Source: Salipiger marinus
Lineage (GTDB): Bacteria > Pseudomonadota > Alphaproteobacteria > Rhodobacterales > Rhodobacteraceae
Direction: 5' to 3'
NCBI RefSeq assembly: GCF_900100085.1
Contig: NZ_FNEJ01000024.1
Coordinates: forward strand, 27,722 to 91,721
Length of the DNA stretch: 64,000 bases
This document shows, in pieces, positions 17,731-28,002 of this stretch. The position numbers were made by a program, and so were the translations under genes. The number at the start of each line of letters is the position of its first letter. The stretch's first letter is position 1. Under the pieces are notes generated by a model that was given only the letters and a program-made list of their open reading frames with translations, made no database searches and had not been told where the DNA came from.

Positions 17731-18117
17731 ATGGTTCACGACTTTCCCGTGCGGGTCTATTACGAGGACACCGACATGGCGGGCATCGTCTATCACGCCA
17801 ACTACCTCAAATACATCGAACGCGCCCGGTCGGACTGGGTGCGCGGTCTGGGCATCGACCAGCGCGCGCTGCGCGAGGCGGGGCTGGTCTTTGTCGTCCG
17901 CCGGATCGAATCCGATTACCTCGCGCCCGCGCGCTTTGACGACGAACTGCAGGTGCGGACCACGATCCGCAGCATCACCGGCGCGCGGCTGGGGCTGCAT
18001 CAGGAGGTGACGCGGGCGGGCAAGGCGCTGTTTCAGGCCGAGGTCACGCTGGTCTGCGTCACGCTGGACGGTCATCCCGCCCGGCTGCCCGCGCAGATCC
18101 GCGGCCTGCTGCACTGA
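17731..18117 (+). CDS. ybgC: Tol-Pal system-associated acyl-CoA thioesterase
   Basis: YbgC (128 residues, normal length) is a hotdog-fold thioesterase usually heading the tol-pal operon. The signature VRVYYEDTDMAGIVYHANYLKYIERAR includes the catalytic Asp of EDTDM-x-G. The rest (ESDYLAPARFDDELQVRT, then QEVTRAGKALFQAEVTLVCV) is typical 4HBT sequence. It acts on acyl-CoA or acyl-ACP near the membrane. GGAGAAGGG precedes the ATG. Here it is separated from tolQ by about 230 nt carrying a composite repeat, more than in the compact operons of other bacteria. Confidence 0.96.
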   Translation: MVHDFPVRVYYEDTDMAGIVYHANYLKYIERARSDWVRGLGIDQRALREAGLVFVVRRIESDYLAPARFDDELQVRTTIRSITGARLGLHQEVTRAGKALFQAEVTLVCVTLDGHPARLPAQIRGLLH

Positions 18118-18124
18118 TCCCCCG

Positions 18125-18190
18125 CCTCTTCTGACCGCAAATATCCCGGGGGGAGGGGGCGCCCGCGCCCCCGGGGGGCAGCGCCCCCCT
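18125..18190 (+). repeat. Composite palindromic repeat between ybgC and tolQ
   Basis: A forward copy: CTCTTCTGACCGC, AAATATCCCGGGGGGA, then the hairpin GGGGGCGCCCGCGCCCCC and the terminal GGGGGGCAGCGCCCCCC. It lies 7 nt after the ybgC stop, so it could end or attenuate the ybgC transcript before tolQ. The rest of the gap to tolQ (18191-18346) shows no gene. Confidence 0.78.
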
Positions 18191-18346
18191 CTCCCTGTCC
18201 TCCGCCGCTGCGATGCCGGGGCAGGGCACCGGCGGGTTCTTGCAAATCCTGCCGCTGCGGCGGCGCGATGACGCCAATGTGTTGGTGTTCACCCTGCAAA
18301 TCAGGTAAAGCCCCTGTAATCAGAGCCTCGGCACAGAGGCCATTTC

Positions 18347-19066
18347 ATGCCCATGAGGAAGAGCAGGCTTATGGACGCACAAACCCTTGCGGTCGCGCAG
18401 GAGATCGACCTCTCCATGTGGGCCTTGTTTGCCCGCGCGACCCTGACCGTCAAACTGGTGATGGTCCTTCTTCTGGTCGCTTCGGTCTGGGCCTGGGCGA
18501 TCATCCTTGAAAAGGCGGTGACCTATCGCCGTGCCCGGCGCGAAGCGGTGATCTTTGACCGCGCCTTCTGGTCGGGCGAGCCGCTGGACGAGCTGTTCGA
18601 CGGCATCGGGCCGCAGCCGAAGGGCCGCGCGCAGCGCATCTTTGCCGCAGGCATGACCGAATGGCGCCGCTCGCATCGCGACGATGGCGGGCTGATCGCG
18701 GGCGCCCATGCCCGGATCGACAGATCCATGGACGTGGCCATCCAGAAAGAGGCGGAAGTGCTGCAGAAGGGCCTGCCGGTGCTGGCCACCGTCGGCTCCA
18801 CCGCGCCGTTTGTGGGCCTGTTCGGCACGGTCTGGGGGATCATGCACGCCTTCGTGGAAATCGCCAACCAGCAGGACACCTCGCTGGTGGTCGTGGCCCC
18901 CGGCATCGCCGAGGCGCTGTTCGCCACCGCGCTGGGTCTGGTCGCGGCCATCCCGGCGGTGATCTTCTACAACAAGCTCTCGGGCGATTCCGACCGGATC
19001 ATCGCGGGCTACGAGGCTTTTGCCGACGAGTTTTCCACCATCCTGTCGCGCCAGCTGGACGCCTGA
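18347..19066 (+). CDS. tolQ: Tol-Pal system inner-membrane protein TolQ
   Basis: TolQ is a proton-channel subunit of the Tol complex that energises outer-membrane constriction at division. The sequence shows three membrane helices: about residues 33-57 (LTVKLVMVLLLVASVWAWAI), then LPVLATVGSTAPFVGLFGTVWGIMHAF and IAEALFATALGLVAAIPAVIFYN, which form the TolQR channel. The conserved GLFGTVWGIM and EALFATALGL motifs are intact. The ATG at 18347 has AGAGG 7 nt upstream; a start at 18371 (MDAQTLAV) would match many homologues. It is followed by tolR after 3 nt. Confidence 0.96.
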   Translation: MPMRKSRLMDAQTLAVAQEIDLSMWALFARATLTVKLVMVLLLVASVWAWAIILEKAVTYRRARREAVIFDRAFWSGEPLDELFDGIGPQPKGRAQRIFAAGMTEWRRSHRDDGGLIAGAHARIDRSMDVAIQKEAEVLQKGLPVLATVGSTAPFVGLFGTVWGIMHAFVEIANQQDTSLVVVAPGIAEALFATALGLVAAIPAVIFYNKLSGDSDRIIAGYEAFADEFSTILSRQLDA

Positions 19067-19069
19067 GCC

Positions 19070-19552
19070 ATGGGTGGGGGCGTGATGAAATCGGGCGGAG
19101 GCGGCGGTCGCAGACGGCGGCGCCGGGGTGGCGGCGGGGCGCAGCCCATGGCCGAAATCAACGTGACGCCCATGGTCGACGTGATGCTGGTGCTGCTCAT
19201 CATCTTCATGGTGGCGGCCCCGCTTCTGACCGTGGGGGTGCCGGTGGAACTGCCCAAGACCGCCGCGGCAGCCCTGCCGCAGGACACCGAAGAGCCGCTG
19301 ACCGTGACCATCACCGCCGAGGGTCTGGTGCAGATCCAGACCACCGACGTGCCGATGGACGAGCTGACCAACCGTCTGCGTGCCATTGCCACCGAACGCG
19401 CCGACGACCGCATCTTCCTGCGGGCCGACGGGGCGGTGCCCTATCAGACGGTGGCGCAGGTGATGGGTGCGCTCAACCGGGGCGGCTTTTCCTCCATCGG
19501 TCTGGTGACCGATACCGGCGGTCCGACGTTTGACGGACCGGCGGGCAACTGA
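19070..19552 (+). CDS. tolR: Tol-Pal system inner-membrane protein TolR
   Basis: TolR (160 residues) is an ExbD-type anchor for the TolQ channel. After a Gly/Arg-rich cytoplasmic start (GGGGGRRRRRRGGGG), AEINVTPMVDVMLVLLIIFMV is the single membrane helix containing the essential Asp that carries protons. The periplasmic part ends in VMGALNRGGFSSIGLVTD, a conserved dimer region. The highly basic 20-residue leader is a little longer than average. The gene is 3 nt after tolQ and 9 nt before tolA, consistent with a single transcript. Confidence 0.96.
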   Translation: MGGGVMKSGGGGGRRRRRRGGGGAQPMAEINVTPMVDVMLVLLIIFMVAAPLLTVGVPVELPKTAAAALPQDTEEPLTVTITAEGLVQIQTTDVPMDELTNRLRAIATERADDRIFLRADGAVPYQTVAQVMGALNRGGFSSIGLVTDTGGPTFDGPAGN

Positions 19553-19561
19553 GGGACCGAG

Positions 19562-20809
19562 GTGCGTAAAAGCCTCTATATCTCCGGCGGGGTGCATGCC
19601 CTGCTGATCCTCTGGGCCGTTCTGGGCCCTGTCTTCCGGCGCGAGCCGCCGGAGGTCGAGATGTCGTCGGTCACGGTGTTCTCCGAAGAAGAGTTCGCGG
19701 CGCTGTCCCAGCCCGCGCAGTCGCCCGACGCAAGCCAGGAGGTGGAGGCACCGCCCGCCCCGGAACCGAGCCCCGAGCCCGAACCGAGCCCGGCCCCCGC
19801 GCCGGAGCCGGAACCCGCCCCCGTGCCCGAACCGCCCGCCCCTGCGCCGGAACCCGCGCCGGAACCCGAGCCGCAGCCGCAGCCGGTGGCGCCGCCGCCC
19901 CCCGTCACCCCGCCCGACACCGCCGAGCCCGAGGCGCCGCCCACCCCCGAGGTGGCCGCGCCGCCGCCGCCCGTTCTGGCCCCCACCACCGCACCGCGCC
20001 CCGTGCCGCGGCCCGCGCCGCGCGTGGCCCCCGAACCGGTGGCGCCGCCCGAACCCGACGCCACCGTGGCCGAAGAGGTGCAGCAGGCCGCCGAACCCGC
20101 GACCGAAGCCCCCGATGTGGTGGAAGAAGAGCCGCAGGAGGCCACCGCCCCCGAGGAGGCCGCGCCCGAAATCGTGACCGAGGCCGAAGAGCCTGCGGCG
20201 GCGGAAACCCCGACCCCGCCCGCGCCTGCCACGCTGGCGCCGGACCAGTCGCGCCGTCCGCTGAGCCGCCCCACCAATCTGGCGCAGCGCCCGGCGCCCG
20301 CGCCGGAGACGCCCGCAGAAGCCGAACCGGCGGAACCCGAGGCGCCCGCGCAGACCGCGACCCGCCCCGCCGAACCCGAACCGCCCGCGACCCCCGCCGA
20401 GCCGGAAAGCGATGCCGTGGCCGATGCCATCGCACAGGCGCTGGCGGCAGGTGGCGGGGGCGGTGCGCCGCAGACCGGCCCGGTCGGCCCGCCGCTGACC
20501 GAGGGCGAGCGCGACTCGCTGCGGGTCGCGGTGCAGCGCTGCTGGGTGGTGGATGTGGGCAGTCAGGCCGCCAACACCACGGTGACCGTCGCCATGGACA
20601 TGGAACGGGATGGCCGCGTCGTCTCCTCCAGCCTGCGGATGATCGGGTCGAGCGGCGGCGATGCCGCCTCGGCGGAAACCGCGTTTCAGGCGGCACGACG
20701 GGCCATCCTGCGCTGTCAGGAAACGGGCTATTCGCTGCCCCCCGACAAGTACGAGCAGTGGAAGACCATCGAGATGACCTTCAACCCCGAGCAGATGAGA
20801 CTGCGATGA
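19562..20809 (+). CDS. tolA: TolA-like periplasm-spanning protein (Pro/Glu-rich)
   Basis: A 415-residue protein with one N-terminal membrane helix (residues about 5-22, [20 protein letters not shown]), a roughly 270-residue low-complexity central region rich in Pro, Glu and Ala, and a C-terminal domain (about 305-415) of TonB/TolA type ([15 protein letters not shown], then [16 protein letters not shown]). E. coli TolA has an Ala/Lys coiled coil instead, but a proline-rich rod is usual in alphaproteobacteria. It links TolQR to TolB and Pal through the periplasm. The start is GTG at 19562. Low-complexity sequence means alignment there is weak; position in the operon makes the call firm. Confidence 0.93.
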   Translation: MRKSLYISGGVHALLILWAVLGPVFRREPPEVEMSSVTVFSEEEFAALSQPAQSPDASQEVEAPPAPEPSPEPEPSPAPAPEPEPAPVPEPPAPAPEPAPEPEPQPQPVAPPPPVTPPDTAEPEAPPTPEVAAPPPPVLAPTTAPRPVPRPAPRVAPEPVAPPEPDATVAEEVQQAAEPATEAPDVVEEEPQEATAPEEAAPEIVTEAEEPAAAETPTPPAPATLAPDQSRRPLSRPTNLAQRPAPAPETPAEAEPAEPEAPAQTATRPAEPEPPATPAEPESDAVADAIAQALAAGGGGGAPQTGPVGPPLTEGERDSLRVAVQRCWVVDVGSQAANTTVTVAMDMERDGRVVSSSLRMIGSSGGDAASAETAFQAARRAILRCQETGYSLPPDKYEQWKTIEMTFNPEQMRLR

Positions 20810-20942
20810 CCGTTCACCGGCCAGGACACACCGGCAAGGAATTGCACAGCCCGCGCTCTGCGGCGCTTTGTCCCGGCTTGCGCGCGGCGCTATGGTGGCG
20901 CAAAGGCACAGACGCGCCGGGCTCCGCCCCGGCAAGGAGAGC

Positions 20943-22271
20943 ATGACCATGAAACAGATTCTGGCCCTGATCCTCGCGCTTGGCGCGCTGGCTGCCGCCC
21001 CGGCTCCGGTCGCGGCGCAGGGTGGCCCGCTGCGCATCGAGATCACCGAAGGCGTGGTGGAACCGCTGCCCTATGCGGTGCCCGATTTTGTCGCCGAAAC
21101 CGGCGAGGCCGGGCAATATGCCCAGCAGATCAGCCGCGTCGTAGCCGATGACCTGACCGGCACCGGCCTGTTCCGCGAAATCCCGCGCGACGCCCATATC
21201 AGCCGCGTGTCCAATTTCCAGAGCCCGGTGCAGTTCGCCGACTGGAAGGCGATCAACGCGCAGGCGCTGATCACCGGCGCCGTGACCACCGAAGGCGGGC
21301 GGATCACCGTGAAATTCCGCGTCTGGGACGTGTTCGCGGGCACCGAGCTGGGGCAGGGGATGCAGTTCTCCTCCACCCCGGACGGCTGGCGGCGCCTGTC
21401 GCACAAGGTGGCGGATCAGGTCTATTCCCGCATCACCGGCGAAGATGGCTATTTCGACAGCCGCGTGGTCTTCGTGTCGGAAACCGGTCCCAAGGACAAC
21501 CGCGCCAAGCGGCTGGGCCTGATGGATTACGACGGCGCCAACCTGCAGTTCCTCACTGGGTCGCAGTCGCTGGTGCTGGCGCCGCGCTTTTCGCCCGATG
21601 GCAGCCGCGTGCTTTACACCAGCTATGAAACCGGCGAGCCGCGCATCCATGTGCTGGACGTGGGCTCGGTGCAAAGCCGCATCCTGCCCACGCAGGACGG
21701 CGTCATGAGCTTCGCGCCGCGCTTTTCGCCCAACGGGCAGCAGCTGCTCTATTCCATGACCCGCGGCTCCAACACCGACATCTATTCCATGGACATCGCC
21801 AGCGGCAGCACCCGGCAGCTGACCACCGCGCCGTCGATCGAAACCGGCGCCAGCTTCTCGCCCGATGGCAGCCGCATCGTGTTTGAAAGCGACCGCTCCG
21901 GCAGCCAGCAGCTTTACGTCATGCCGGTGAATGGCGGCGAACCCACCCGGATCAGCTTTGGCGCGGGCCGTTATGGCACGCCGGTCTGGTCGCCGCGCGG
22001 CGATCTGATCGCCTTCACCAAGCAGAATGCCGGGCGGTTCCACATCGGCGTGATGCGCACCGACGGCTCCGAAGAGCGGCTGCTGACGGCATCGTTCCTT
22101 GACGAGGGTCCGACATGGGCGCCCAATGGCCGGGTGCTGATGTTCGCCCGCGAAACCCAAGGCGCCTCCGGTGTCTCCGCGCTTTATACGGTGGACATCT
22201 CGGGGCGGAACCTGAAGCGGGTGCGCACCCCCGATGGCGCCTCGGATCCCAGCTGGGGCCCGCTGCAATGA
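20943..22271 (+). CDS. tolB: Tol-Pal system periplasmic protein TolB
   Basis: TolB (442 residues) begins with a signal peptide ([23 protein letters not shown], cut after about residue 22-25). An N-terminal alpha/beta domain ([18 protein letters not shown]) precedes a six-bladed beta-propeller whose repeats show the recurrent [24 protein letters not shown] and [12 protein letters not shown] pattern. It binds Pal and TolA in the periplasm. The ATG at 20943 is followed by a second possible start at 20949 (MKQIL). A 133-nt gap separates it from tolA, longer than the rest of the operon, and could hold its own promoter. Confidence 0.97.
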   Translation: MTMKQILALILALGALAAAPAPVAAQGGPLRIEITEGVVEPLPYAVPDFVAETGEAGQYAQQISRVVADDLTGTGLFREIPRDAHISRVSNFQSPVQFADWKAINAQALITGAVTTEGGRITVKFRVWDVFAGTELGQGMQFSSTPDGWRRLSHKVADQVYSRITGEDGYFDSRVVFVSETGPKDNRAKRLGLMDYDGANLQFLTGSQSLVLAPRFSPDGSRVLYTSYETGEPRIHVLDVGSVQSRILPTQDGVMSFAPRFSPNGQQLLYSMTRGSNTDIYSMDIASGSTRQLTTAPSIETGASFSPDGSRIVFESDRSGSQQLYVMPVNGGEPTRISFGAGRYGTPVWSPRGDLIAFTKQNAGRFHIGVMRTDGSEERLLTASFLDEGPTWAPNGRVLMFARETQGASGVSALYTVDISGRNLKRVRTPDGASDPSWGPLQ

Positions 22272-22374
22272 TCCGCGCCGGGGTCGCGCGCCACGTCGCG
22301 CAGGCCCTAGACATTCCCATACCGCCGCGGCTGTGATAGCCTTGCGGCACTCCCACGAGCAGGACAGTCCACCG

Positions 22375-22920
22375 ATGAAACACATTACCAAGGCCATCAT
22401 GCTGGTCGCCGTGCTGGGCACTGCGGCCTGCACCAATCCCAACCGCTTCGGGGACGACGCCTATGGCGCGGGTGCGGGCGCCGGTGCGGGCGGCTATGGC
22501 GCCGGGTCCGGCGTCGACAGCGGCGTGCTGCCCGGGTCTGCCGGGGATCCCACCTCGCCCGCCTATTTCAGTCAGGCGATCGGGGACCGGATCTTCTTTG
22601 CCGTCGACCAGTCCACCCTGTCCCCCGAAGCCCGCGCCACGCTTGACTCGCAGGCGCAGTGGCTGATGACCAACAACGATTACCTTGCCGTGATCGAAGG
22701 CCATGCCGACGAACAGGGCACCCGCGAATACAACATCGCCCTGGGTGCGCGCCGCGCCAATGCGGTGATGGAATACCTGACCTCGCGCGGGGTGGCGGCC
22801 AGCCGCCTGAAATTCGTCTCCTACGGCAAGGAGCGCCCGGTGGAGATCTGCTCCGAAGAGGCGTGCTATTCCAAGAACCGCCGCGCGGTCACGGTCATCT
22901 CCATGGGCCTGACGGGCTGA
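22375..22920 (+). CDS. pal: Peptidoglycan-associated lipoprotein
   Basis: Pal (181 residues) is an outer-membrane lipoprotein. The signal peptide ends in the lipobox LGTAAC, so Cys at about residue 20 is lipidated. A Gly/Ala/Tyr-rich linker follows, then the OmpA-like peptidoglycan-binding domain from about residue 65: FFAVDQSTLSPEARATL, VIEGHADEQGTREYNIALGARRA and SYGKERPV. The Asp and Arg that contact diaminopimelate are in the GHADE-xx-TREYN segment. It ties the outer membrane to the wall and partners TolB. The ybgF/cpoB gene starts 10 nt later. Confidence 0.97.
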   Translation: MKHITKAIMLVAVLGTAACTNPNRFGDDAYGAGAGAGAGGYGAGSGVDSGVLPGSAGDPTSPAYFSQAIGDRIFFAVDQSTLSPEARATLDSQAQWLMTNNDYLAVIEGHADEQGTREYNIALGARRANAVMEYLTSRGVAASRLKFVSYGKERPVEICSEEACYSKNRRAVTVISMGLTG

Positions 22921-22930
22921 GGCGATCAGG

Positions 22931-23764
22931 ATGCGGCGGCTCTGCATTGCCCTTTGTCTGGGTGTGACCGCAAGCGCGGCCGCCGCCCAGAATTCCGGAA
23001 GCCTGGCGGATATCCGTCAGGATCTTTCGGCGCTGACTTCTGAAATCCAGAAGCTTCGGCAGGAATCCAGCACCACCGGCGGCACGTCGGTGGTGGTCAG
23101 CGGCGACATGCTGGACCGGATCAACACCATCGAGGCGGAACTGGCCCGCGTCACCAACCGCACCGAAGAACTGGGCCACCGCATCGACCGCGTGGTGCAG
23201 GACGGGACCAACCGGATCGGCGATCTGGAATTCCGCCTCTGCGAGGTGGAGCCGGGCTGCGATCTGGGCAGCGTCGGCCAGACCACCCCGCTGGGCGGTC
23301 AGGCCCCCGCCACCTCTGCAGCGCCCGCTCCGGCGCCTGCCCCTTCCACAGAACCGCTGCCGTCGGGCGGTGCCGAACTTGCAGTCGGCGAACAGACGGA
23401 CTTCCGGCGGGCGCAGGAGGCGCTCGCCAGCGGTGACTTTCGCGGCGCCGCTACGCAGTTTGCGGCCTTTCGCCAGACCTACCCAGGATCTCCGCTAGAA
23501 CCGGCGGCGTTTCTGGGCGAGGGGCGGGCGCTGGAAGGCGGCGGCGACGTGCGGGAAGCCGCGCGCCGCTATCTGGACGCCTATGCGAACTATCCCGAAA
23601 GCGAACCCGCACCGGAGGCGCTGTGGCGGCTTGGCGCGGCGCTTGGCACGCTGGGCAGCACCAACGAGGCCTGCGTGACGCTGGGCGAGGTGGGCACGCG
23701 CTATCCGGGCAGTGCCGCCGCCACCGAGGCGCAGGCCGCGCGGGGGCGTCTTTCCTGCCCGTGA
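22931..23764 (+). CDS. cpoB: Cell division coordinator CpoB (YbgF)
   Basis: A 277-residue periplasmic protein. The signal peptide is residues 1-19 (RRLCIALCLGVTASAAAAQ). Next comes a coiled coil from about 30 to 95 (DIRQDLSALTSEIQKLRQES, later EAELARVTNRTEELGHRIDRV), then a Pro/Ala/Ser-rich linker and three C-terminal TPR repeats starting DFRRAQEALASGDFRGAATQF. In E. coli CpoB regulates PBP1B and TolA. Its stop TGA overlaps the GTG of tilS, so the two are translationally coupled. Confidence 0.94.
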   Translation: MRRLCIALCLGVTASAAAAQNSGSLADIRQDLSALTSEIQKLRQESSTTGGTSVVVSGDMLDRINTIEAELARVTNRTEELGHRIDRVVQDGTNRIGDLEFRLCEVEPGCDLGSVGQTTPLGGQAPATSAAPAPAPAPSTEPLPSGGAELAVGEQTDFRRAQEALASGDFRGAATQFAAFRQTYPGSPLEPAAFLGEGRALEGGGDVREAARRYLDAYANYPESEPAPEALWRLGAALGTLGSTNEACVTLGEVGTRYPGSAAATEAQAARGRLSCP

Positions 23765-25125
23765 CCGGCAGTCTTGACCAGCGCTTCGCCGAGGCCATCG
23801 GCGCGGCGCTGGGACCGGATTTCCCCACCGACATCGCGCTTGCCGTCTCTGGCGGCGGCGATTCCATGGCCATGCTGACGCTGGCGCATAACTGGACGCG
23901 GGTCTGGGGGCTGCGGCTGTGGGTGGTCACCGTGGATCACGGCCTGCGCCCCGAAGCCGCGACCGAGGCCGCGATGGTGGCGGAAGAGTGCGCGGCGCTG
24001 GGGCATCCCCATGCCGTGCTGCGCTGGCACTGGGACGGGCAGGGCAACCTGATGGACGCGGCGCGGCGGGCGCGGCTTGATCTCATCAACCGCTGGCGGG
24101 GCGGGATTTCCCATGTGCTGATGGCCCATACCGCCGATGACCTCGCCGAAACCTTCCTGATGCGGCTGGCGCGCGGCGCGGGGGGCGAAGGGCTGTCCGC
24201 CATGGCGCCGCTGCGGCGGGTGCGCCTGCCCGGTCCGGTCCTGCCTTTGCCTGCCGCCGATGTCACCGGCGCCTGCCCGCCGCAGCCTGCCACGCGGGCC
24301 GCAGAGTTTTTCGTCCTCCGCCCCTGTCTGGACATGCGCCGCGCCGAGCTGCGCCATTACCTGCGCACGCTGCACGGGCGCTGGGTGGAGGATCCGTCCA
24401 ATGACGATCCCACCTATGACCGGGTGCGGATGCGCCATCTGCTGACCACGCTGGCGCCGCAGGGGCTGGGGCCGGACATTCTGGCCGAGGCCGCCCGCCG
24501 TCAGGCCCGCGCGGCAGAGGCGCTGCGGGCGCGTGCCGCACAGGTCTGGGAGGCGCTTCGCCCGCCTGCCGCCGGTGCGCGGGCGCGGGAAGGAGAGATC
24601 CTGTTCGACCGCGCGGGGTTTCAGGATGTGGAGAGGGACACGCAACTGCGGCTTCTCGCCGCCGCGCTTCGCTTCGTCGCAGGGGCGGCCTATCCGCCGC
24701 GCGAAGCCCCGCTGGAGGCGCTGCTGGACCGGTTGCTGGGCGGCGGCGGCGGCACCCTGCATGGCTGCGAGGCGCGCTGCGACCGGGACCGCCTTGTGGT
24801 GTTCCGCGAACTGGCTGCGGTCGAGGGGCCGGTGAGCCTTGGCGACGCGCCGGTGCTGTGGGACGGGCGCTGGCAGGTGTTCCGGCCTGATCTCAAGGGC
24901 TTGACCCTGCGCGCGCTGGGGGAGGAGGGCTGGCGCCAGCGCCCCCCCGGGCAGGAGCCGCAGCGCCCCCATGCCAGCGCCCGGTCCTGCCCTGCGGTGT
25001 TCGATGGCGACCGGCTGGTGGCCTGCGACGTGTTCGGCCCCGATGCAGGTGCCGCCCCGCTGGCGCAGTTCTGCCCGTTCGGGCGCCAGATGCCCAGCTT
25101 TCGGTCATTCCTGCTTTCGCGGTGA
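23761..25125 (+). CDS. tilS: tRNA(Ile) lysidine synthetase
   Basis: TilS (454 residues) uses ATP and lysine to convert C34 of the CAU-anticodon tRNA-Ile to lysidine, so that AUA is read as Ile. The PP-loop VSGGGDSMAML is at residues about 29-39. HTADDLAETFLMRLARGAG and ENP-like WVEDPSNDDPTYDRVRMR are conserved motifs of the synthetase core. The GTG at 23761 overlaps the cpoB stop (GTGA); an upstream extension would be read within cpoB and is rejected. It sits between Tol-Pal and ftsH, as in related genomes. The C-terminal domain is short and less conserved. Confidence 0.96.
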   Translation: MTGSLDQRFAEAIGAALGPDFPTDIALAVSGGGDSMAMLTLAHNWTRVWGLRLWVVTVDHGLRPEAATEAAMVAEECAALGHPHAVLRWHWDGQGNLMDAARRARLDLINRWRGGISHVLMAHTADDLAETFLMRLARGAGGEGLSAMAPLRRVRLPGPVLPLPAADVTGACPPQPATRAAEFFVLRPCLDMRRAELRHYLRTLHGRWVEDPSNDDPTYDRVRMRHLLTTLAPQGLGPDILAEAARRQARAAEALRARAAQVWEALRPPAAGARAREGEILFDRAGFQDVERDTQLRLLAAALRFVAGAAYPPREAPLEALLDRLLGGGGGTLHGCEARCDRDRLVVFRELAAVEGPVSLGDAPVLWDGRWQVFRPDLKGLTLRALGEEGWRQRPPGQEPQRPHASARSCPAVFDGDRLVACDVFGPDAGAAPLAQFCPFGRQMPSFRSFLLSR

Positions 25126-25215
25126 ATCGCATTGAACCGCCGCGCCCGATCCTTATGTTAGGCGGAGCGCGCCCGCACACCGGACGCGCCACATCCGCAT
25201 GTTAGGAGGCCGTCC

Positions 25216-27129
25216 TTGGGCAACGCACGCAACATCGCCTTTTGGGTCGTTCTGTTTCTTCTGATCCTTGCGCTTTTCAACCTCTTTTCCGGGGGTGGCA
25301 GCACGCTGCAAAGCCGCGAGATCAGTTATTCGGACTTCGTGAAAGCGGTGGATTCGCAATCCGTCAGCACCGTCACCATCGACGGCGAGCAAATCCGCTA
25401 CCGTGGGAACGATGGCAACGACTACGTTACCGTGAAGCCGGAAGATGCCCAGCTGACCGACATGCTGATCGACAAGGGCGTGACCGTCCGCGCCGAACAG
25501 CAGGAACAGTCCGGCTTTCAGGCCTTTCTGCTGAGCCTTCTGCCCTTCCTGCTGCTGATCGGCGTCTGGATCTATTTCATGAACCGGATGCAGGGCGGCG
25601 GCAAAGGCGGTGCCATGGGCTTTGGCAAATCCAAGGCCAAGCTTCTGACCGAAAAGCATGGCCGCGTGACGTTTGACGACGTGGCGGGCATCGACGAGGC
25701 CAAGGAAGAGCTGGAAGAGATCGTGGAATTCCTGCGCAACCCGCAGAAGTTCAGCCGCCTTGGCGGCAAGATCCCCAAAGGCGCGCTGCTGGTTGGCCCT
25801 CCGGGCACCGGCAAGACGCTGCTGGCCCGTGCGATCGCGGGCGAGGCGGGTGTGCCGTTCTTCACCATCTCCGGCTCTGACTTCGTGGAAATGTTCGTGG
25901 GTGTCGGCGCCAGCCGCGTGCGCGACATGTTCGAGCAGGCGAAGAAAAACGCGCCCTGCATCGTGTTCATCGACGAAATCGACGCGGTGGGCCGCAACCG
26001 GGGCTCCGGTTATGGCGGCGGCAATGACGAGCGCGAGCAGACGCTGAACCAGCTTCTGGTCGAAATGGACGGGTTCGAGGCCAATGAGGGCGTCATCATC
26101 ATCGCGGCCACCAACCGCCGCGACGTGCTGGACCCCGCGCTGCTGCGTCCGGGCCGTTTCGACCGGCAGGTCATGGTCGGCAACCCCGACATCAAGGGCC
26201 GCGAAAAGATCCTTGGCGTGCATGCCCGCAAGACCCCGCTGGGGCCGGATGTGGACCTGCGGATCATCGCGCGCGGCACCCCCGGGTTTTCGGGCGCCGA
26301 TCTTGCCAACCTCGTGAACGAGGCCGCGCTGATGGCCGCGCGGGTGGGTCGCCGTTTCGTGACGATGGAAGATTTCGAGAATGCCAAGGACAAGGTCATG
26401 ATGGGCGCGGAGCGCCGCAGCATGGTCCTGACCGCCGAGCAGAAGGAAAAGACCGCCTATCACGAGGCCGGGCACGCCGTGGTCGGCCTGACGCTGCCGC
26501 AATGCGATCCGGTCTACAAGGCCACGATCATTCCGCGCGGCGGCGCGCTTGGCATGGTTGTCTCGCTGCCGGAAATCGACCGCCTGAACTGGCACAAGTC
26601 GGAATGCGAGGAGAAGCTGGCGATGACCATGGCGGGCAAGGCCGCCGAGATCATCAAATACGGCGAACCCAACGTGTCCAACGGCCCGGCGGGCGACATC
26701 CAGCAGGCCAGCGCGCTGGCGCGGGCGATGGTGCTGCGCTGGGGCATGTCCGACAAGGTGGGCAATATCGACTACTCCGAAGCGCATGAAGGCTATCAGG
26801 GCAACACGGCCGGTCTGTCCGTGTCGGCCCATACCAAGGAGCTGATCGAGGACGAGGTGCGCACCCTGATCCAGAACGGCTATGACCGCGCCTTCCAGAT
26901 CCTGACCGAGCGCAAGGAAGACTGGGAGCGTCTGGCGCAGGGGCTGCTGGAATACGAGACCCTCACCGGCGAGGAGATCAAGCGCGTGATGAAGGGCCAG
27001 CCGCCGCATGCCTCTGGCAGCACCGGCAGCGATTCCGATGACACGCCCAGCGTCACCGCCATTCCGAAGATGAAGCCCAAGGCCCGCCCGGCTGGCGAAG
27101 GCGGGCTGGAGCCCGAACCTTCGGCATGA
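25216..27129 (+). CDS. ftsH: ATP-dependent zinc metalloprotease FtsH
   Basis: FtsH (637 residues) is a membrane-anchored AAA+ protease for quality control of membrane and regulatory proteins. Two N-terminal helices (about residues 5-22 and 102-122) flank a periplasmic part. Walker A GPPGTGKT is at about 194-201 and Walker B is FIDEIDAVG; the second region of homology ends RPGRFDRQV. The zinc motif HEAGH is at about 416-420. It starts with TTG at 25216 preceded by AGGAGG. Stop and next start share ATGA with a methyltransferase gene. Confidence 0.98.
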   Translation: MGNARNIAFWVVLFLLILALFNLFSGGGSTLQSREISYSDFVKAVDSQSVSTVTIDGEQIRYRGNDGNDYVTVKPEDAQLTDMLIDKGVTVRAEQQEQSGFQAFLLSLLPFLLLIGVWIYFMNRMQGGGKGGAMGFGKSKAKLLTEKHGRVTFDDVAGIDEAKEELEEIVEFLRNPQKFSRLGGKIPKGALLVGPPGTGKTLLARAIAGEAGVPFFTISGSDFVEMFVGVGASRVRDMFEQAKKNAPCIVFIDEIDAVGRNRGSGYGGGNDEREQTLNQLLVEMDGFEANEGVIIIAATNRRDVLDPALLRPGRFDRQVMVGNPDIKGREKILGVHARKTPLGPDVDLRIIARGTPGFSGADLANLVNEAALMAARVGRRFVTMEDFENAKDKVMMGAERRSMVLTAEQKEKTAYHEAGHAVVGLTLPQCDPVYKATIIPRGGALGMVVSLPEIDRLNWHKSECEEKLAMTMAGKAAEIIKYGEPNVSNGPAGDIQQASALARAMVLRWGMSDKVGNIDYSEAHEGYQGNTAGLSVSAHTKELIEDEVRTLIQNGYDRAFQILTERKEDWERLAQGLLEYETLTGEEIKRVMKGQPPHASGSTGSDSDDTPSVTAIPKMKPKARPAGEGGLEPEPSA

Positions 27130-27929
27130 TGGCTGCCGCTGGCACCCCCGACTGGAACCCCGGAACCTATCACAGGTTCCGGGGTCTGCGTTTGCGCCCG
27201 GCACTGGATCTGCTGCGCAGCCTGCCGCCCCTGCCCGAAGGCGGGGTGGTGGATCTGGGCTGCGGGGCAGGGGATGCGGGCCCGGCGCTGCGCGCTCTGG
27301 GCCGCCCGCTGACCGGCGTGGATCTGAGCCCGGCCATGCTCGACACGGCACGCGACAGCGGCGCCTATGACCGGGTGGATCAGGCCGACATGGCCAGCTG
27401 GACCCCCGACACGCCGCCCGCGCTGATCTTTTCCAACGCCGCGCTGCACTGGGTGGGCGACCATCCGGCCCTGCTGCCCCGGCTGGCGGCGACGCTGGCC
27501 CCCGGCGGCACGCTGGCGGTGCAGGTGCCGCATCAGAACAACGCGCCGTCGCACCGCATGTGGCTGACGCTGGCGGAGGAGCATTTCCCGGGCCGCGTCG
27601 ATCCCGACCGTATTCCCGGCGTGCTGCGCCCCGCCGAATATCACCATCTTTTGGCGCCGCTGGGTCAGCTGACCCTCTGGGAGACGGAATATTATCAGGA
27701 GCTTGCCCCGCAGGCAGAGGGCCATCCGGTGCGCCGCTTCACCGAGGCGACCTTTGCCCGCCCGGTGCTGGAGCCGCTTGATCCCGAAGAACAGGCGCGG
27801 CTGATCGCGGCCTATGAGGCGGTGATGGACTCGGTCTATCCCGCCGATGCGCAGGGCCGCGTGCTGTTTCCGTTCCGGCGGATGTTCTTCACCCTGACGT
27901 TACAGGACTCTTCCGCAAATTCTGCGTGA
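27126..27929 (+). CDS. Class I SAM methyltransferase, trans-aconitate methyltransferase-like
   Basis: A 267-residue methyltransferase. The SAM motif [16 protein letters not shown] is at about residues 40-53, motif [16 protein letters not shown] follows, and [18 protein letters not shown] is a strong match to the Tam (trans-aconitate 2-methyltransferase) subfamily. [20 protein letters not shown] is motif III and the substrate region. The ATG overlaps the ftsH stop by 4 nt, so it is translated after ftsH. Methylation of trans-aconitate is the closest guess for substrate; other small acids are possible. Confidence 0.82.
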   Translation: MMAAAGTPDWNPGTYHRFRGLRLRPALDLLRSLPPLPEGGVVDLGCGAGDAGPALRALGRPLTGVDLSPAMLDTARDSGAYDRVDQADMASWTPDTPPALIFSNAALHWVGDHPALLPRLAATLAPGGTLAVQVPHQNNAPSHRMWLTLAEEHFPGRVDPDRIPGVLRPAEYHHLLAPLGQLTLWETEYYQELAPQAEGHPVRRFTEATFARPVLEPLDPEEQARLIAAYEAVMDSVYPADAQGRVLFPFRRMFFTLTLQDSSANSA

Positions 27930-28002
27930 AGCCGCGCGGGCGGGGTTGGTGCCGGGCCACGCTTTGGCGCAGTCTGCCGCCAGACCTAGCAAGGAGACTG
28001 GT

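Noticed and set aside
18320..21046. A minus-strand open frame of more than 900 codons across tolQ, tolR and tolA
   Set aside because: It is antisense to three genes with firm motifs and its translation is low-complexity Gly/Arg/His sequence, as expected for the reverse of GC-rich coding DNA.
25140..25210. ATGTTAGG direct repeat upstream of ftsH
   Set aside because: Only 8-10 nt are shared, and one copy includes the ftsH ribosome site; chance is likely.
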